Shown one piece after another: positions 61,249 to 64,000 of a DNA stretch of 64,000 nucleotides. Every line of letters starts with the position of its first letter. Position 1 is the first letter of the stretch. Origin of the DNA: JADJRH01 sp046351455 (GTDB lineage: Bacteria > Myxococcota_A > Polyangia > Polyangiales > Polyangiaceae); NCBI GenBank assembly GCA_046351455.1, contig JAXLYM010000031.1:1-64000 (forward strand). Reading direction: 5' to 3'. Made by a program: the position numbers and the translations under genes. The notes under the pieces were generated by a model. It was not told the origin of the DNA, ran no database searches, and saw only the letters and a program-made list of their open reading frames with translations.

Positions 61249-61387
61249 CTCCCCGGTTGGGGCAGAGGGGGAATCACCAGCACGAAAGAAGGGGAAAGCG
61301 ACGAAATCGGGATTTGCCCCCACTGGGTCGATCTCGGTGAAACCGGCGCCTTCGGTCCTCGTACTCCCGCGACCGGAGGTGAACCTT

Positions 61388-64000
61388 TTGCCCATTTCGT
61401 CCGCCGCGCCCCTTCGAACCTTGGACGCTCTCCAGCGCTTCGAGCGCGACTCTCCCCTCGAAGCGCGCCTGCCCGCGACGAGCATCCACGGCCTGTTCGC
61501 CGCCTCCAAAGAGAAGTTCGGCGACCGGCCAGCCATCACCATGATCCTCACCGGCGAGGACACCGAGACCCCTCGCACCCTGAGCTACCGGGACCTCTTC
61601 GCCGGCGTCACGCGCACCGCCAACCTGTTCGCCGATCTCGGCGGGCCCGGAGCAGGCGTCGCGTACCTCCTCCCCAACCTGATCGAAACACAGCTCGTCC
61701 TGTGGGGCGCCCAGGCCAATGGATACGTCGTACCGCTCAACTTCCTCCTTCGCCCCGAGCAGCTGGCCGAGCTGATCGTCGCGTCGGGCGCGAAGATCCT
61801 GGTGGCCCTCGGACCGCATCCCCAACTCGATATCTGGCAAAAGGCATTGGCCGTCCGCGAGCGGATCCCGGGCCTCACGTTGATCCGCGTCTCCCCGCCC
61901 GGAGCCCCCGCGATCGAAGGTGTCCTGTCGCTCGCAGAGGCCCTGTCACGGCACCCCGGCGATGCATTGCATTTCAGCGCCCCGCGCGGCGATCTCGATA
62001 TCGGCGGGTACCTCCACACCGGCGGCACCACCGGATCGCCCAAGCTCGTTTCGCTCACGCATCGCGGCCAGATCGTCGGCGCCTTCGGGATGGCGACGCT
62101 CCTCGGGCTCAACGAACACGACGTATTCCCCAATGGACTGCCGCTCTTCCACGCCGGTGGGACCGTGCCGTGCAGCCTCGCGCCCTTTCTCGTGGGCAGT
62201 CACGTCCTCATGCTGTCGCCCGCAGGCCTCCGCAACCCCGCCATGGTCAAGCGCATGTGGCGAATCGTGGAGCGGTATCGAGCGACGCTGATCGGCGGCG
62301 TGCCGACCTCGATCGCGGCGCTGTGCGAGGTGCCCGTCGACGGCGATCTCTCGTCGGTCCGGCTCGCGATCGTGGGCGCCGCCCCCACCCCGCGCGCCGT
62401 CGTCGAGCGGTTCGAAGCGCACACCGGCAAGCGGCTCCACGACCTCCTCGGCATGACGGAGACGAGCGGCGTCGTCGCGGTGGATCCGAGCTTCGGAGAC
62501 CGCACGATCGGCTCCGTCGGCTTCCGCATCCCGTACACCGAGGCCGAGGTGCGGCGCCTGGACGAGGGCGGCAAGCTCGGCGCCGTGTGCGCTCCCAACG
62601 AAGTGGGCGTCCTCGTCCTGCGCGGACCGCACGTGACGCCGGGCTACAAGGACCCGACGCAGAACGCCGCGCGCCTCAACGACGGGTGGCTCGACACAGG
62701 CGATCTGGTGTTCCTCGACGAGGCCGGCAAACTCCATATCGCGGGGCGCTCCAAAGACCTCATCATCCGGGGCGGCCACAACATCGATCCTGCGATGATC
62801 GAAGAGGCCTTCCTCGCACACCCGTCCATCGCGATGGCCGCGGCCGTCGGCGAGCCGGACGCCTACGCCGGAGAGCTGCCCGTCTGTTACGTGACGCTCC
62901 GCCCGGGCGCCTCCGCAGTAACAGCCGACGATCTGCGCCTCTTCGTGGAGCCGCGCATCGCCGAGCGCCCCGCATGGCCGAAGCGGATTCACGTCCTGCC
63001 CGAATTGCCGCTCACCGCGGTCGGCAAGATCTACAAGCCCGCTCTCCGTATCGACGCCACGCGCCGGGTGGCCGAGGAGGCCGTCCAGCAAGCCCTCGGG
63101 CACGCGCCGGAGGCCCTCGTCGTCTCCCCGGGCGGCGACCGCGGAGCGCGAGTGTCTGTCACTCTGAGCGCCGCCGACGCAGGCGCCCGAGAAGCGATCG
63201 CCGCCGCTTTGGGGGCCTATCTCTTCGAGAGCACCGTGGAGATCGCCGCGGAAAAACAAGGTCACGCCGCCTCCGAGAGCCCATCGACGAAGCCCCGGAG
63301 ACAGTATTTCGCCGCGGGGACGGCGGACGCCTTCGAGCTGGAGCGCCTCGGTCATCTCCAGCAGATGTTGAATCCGATCACCTTCCGCCGCCTCGAAAAG
63401 CTCGGTGTCGCGAAGGGGTGGCGCTGCCTCGACATGGGGGCGGGAGAGGGCTCCGTGGCGCGCTGGCTCGCGGAGCGCGTCGGCCCCGAAGGACGCGTCG
63501 TGGCGGCCGATCTCCACCCCCGGTTCCTCGTCGGGATCGAGGAGCCGAACATCGAAGTCCGCGCGCACGACATCCTCGCCGCCGATCTGGAGCCCGGGGC
63601 CTACGACCTCGTCCATTGCCGCGCGCTGCTCATGCACCTGCCCGACCCGCGGAAGGCCCTGGAGCGCATGATCGCGGCCGTGAAACCGGGCGGTTGGATC
63701 TGCATCGAAGAGGGCGACTACGGCTCGTGGGAGGCGATCGACCACGACTCCGTGGACGGGGCGTGCTTCCGGCGGACCTTTCAGGCGGCGCTCGGCCTGA
63801 AGATGGACTATCGCTTCGGCCGCCGCACGCGATCGCTGCTCGAAGCCGCGCGGCTGACCGACATTGGCCACGACGGCGCCACGACGGTCAGCCACGGAGA
63901 GGAGCCCGGAGCCCATTTCCATCGCATGTCCGCGGCCGTCCTGCGCAAGCCCGCCGTCGCGGCCGGCGCCGCCACCGACGCCGATTTCGACGTCCTGGAG
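61388..64000 (+). CDS. acyl-CoA synthetase (AMP-binding) fused to a SAM methyltransferase, cut by the window edge
   Basis: An open frame runs off the right end. The start is taken as the TTG at 61388 behind GGAGGTGA; an in-frame GTG at 61379 is possible. Residues about 1-570 form an adenylate-forming enzyme: LSYRDLFAGVTRTANLFADL, A3-type HTGGTTGSPKLVSLTHRG (about 210), LLGMTETSGV, DGWLDTGDL, the RSKDLIIRGGHNIDP hinge and the Lys of AVGKIYKPALR. From about 640 comes a class I methyltransferase: QMLNPITFRRLEKLG, motif I CLDMGAGEGSVARWLAE (about 679), VVAADLHPRF, and LVHCRALLMHLPDP. At least 871 residues. Such fusions occur in fatty-acid-derived and polyketide/peptide pathways, so a biosynthetic cluster may start here. 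Confidence 0.88.
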   Translation, partial: MPISSAAPLRTLDALQRFERDSPLEARLPATSIHGLFAASKEKFGDRPAITMILTGEDTETPRTLSYRDLFAGVTRTANLFADLGGPGAGVAYLLPNLIETQLVLWGAQANGYVVPLNFLLRPEQLAELIVASGAKILVALGPHPQLDIWQKALAVRERIPGLTLIRVSPPGAPAIEGVLSLAEALSRHPGDALHFSAPRGDLDIGGYLHTGGTTGSPKLVSLTHRGQIVGAFGMATLLGLNEHDVFPNGLPLFHAGGTVPCSLAPFLVGSHVLMLSPAGLRNPAMVKRMWRIVERYRATLIGGVPTSIAALCEVPVDGDLSSVRLAIVGAAPTPRAVVERFEAHTGKRLHDLLGMTETSGVVAVDPSFGDRTIGSVGFRIPYTEAEVRRLDEGGKLGAVCAPNEVGVLVLRGPHVTPGYKDPTQNAARLNDGWLDTGDLVFLDEAGKLHIAGRSKDLIIRGGHNIDPAMIEEAFLAHPSIAMAAAVGEPDAYAGELPVCYVTLRPGASAVTADDLRLFVEPRIAERPAWPKRIHVLPELPLTAVGKIYKPALRIDATRRVAEEAVQQALGHAPEALVVSPGGDRGARVSVTLSAADAGAREAIAAALGAYLFESTVEIAAEKQGHAASESPSTKPRRQYFAAGTADAFELERLGHLQQMLNPITFRRLEKLGVAKGWRCLDMGAGEGSVARWLAERVGPEGRVVAADLHPRFLVGIEEPNIEVRAHDILAADLEPGAYDLVHCRALLMHLPDPRKALERMIAAVKPGGWICIEEGDYGSWEAIDHDSVDGACFRRTFQAALGLKMDYRFGRRTRSLLEAARLTDIGHDGATTVSHGEEPGAHFHRMSAAVLRKPAVAAGAATDADFDVLE

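Overview
The window is high-GC DNA (strong third-position G/C bias, densely packed genes) that most likely comes from a myxobacterium of the Polyangiales type (Myxococcota). Signs of this are a small secreted protein with a MYXO-CTERM-like tail, a FrzS/AglZ-type protein (atypical receiver plus very long coiled coil), a serine/threonine kinase fused to a sulfatase-modifying-factor domain, many lipoproteins with Gly/Thr/Ser-rich linkers behind the lipobox, and sigma factor/anti-sigma pairs. The genus cannot be fixed from the sequence alone.

Layout. 1-2901 (minus): a GldA/F/G-like ABC transporter operon, cut by the left edge. 3069-3958: a DUF3293 protein and a lipoprotein. 3972-7095 (minus): thymidine phosphorylase, histidine kinase and response regulator in one overlapping operon. 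7393-8677: a CcdC-like membrane protein and a Cys-rich lipoprotein. 8817-23885: a 15-kb defence operon of six genes. 23947-25496: two stand-alone PD-(D/E)XK proteins (Uma2 and Rpn/transposase type). 25545-25795: a 42-bp tandem repeat. 26030-33229: a hypothetical gene, a HTH/PBP-like regulator and a translationally coupled uptake operon (lipoprotein, TonB-dependent receptor, two ECF-like membrane proteins, P-loop NTPase, methyltransferase). 33274-41698: small secreted proteins, an osmoprotectant-type ABC ATPase, lipoproteins, a PPP-type phosphatase, a sigma/anti-sigma pair, a MITE-like element and a frameshifted secreted-protein gene. 41754-48405: a membrane MutS-like ATPase, TypA, a MYXO-CTERM protein, a thioesterase and a class II photolyase. 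48643-50365: a broken IS110 transposase and tRNA-Ala. 50586-60392 (minus): an old-yellow-enzyme family oxidoreductase, the kinase-FGE protein, the FrzS-like protein, phosphofructokinase, GrpB and a FabH-like protein lacking its catalytic cysteine. 60499-64000: a membrane protein and an acyl-adenylating enzyme fused to a methyltransferase, running off the right edge, perhaps the start of a biosynthetic locus.

The most interesting region is 8817-23885. It carries recognisable DISARM class 1 genes (drmA, drmB, drmD, drmMI) in an unusual order. No PLD-type drmC is present. Two genes sit in front: an AAA/ABC-type ATPase and a small PD-(D/E)XK nuclease-like protein. All genes from the nuclease to the methylase overlap by 4 nt. 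The N-terminal ~230 residues of the ATPase and of the DrmMI methylase appear homologous to each other, which ties the ATPase physically or evolutionarily to the methylase. I infer a DISARM variant in which an ATPase/nuclease pair replaces, or adds to, DrmC.
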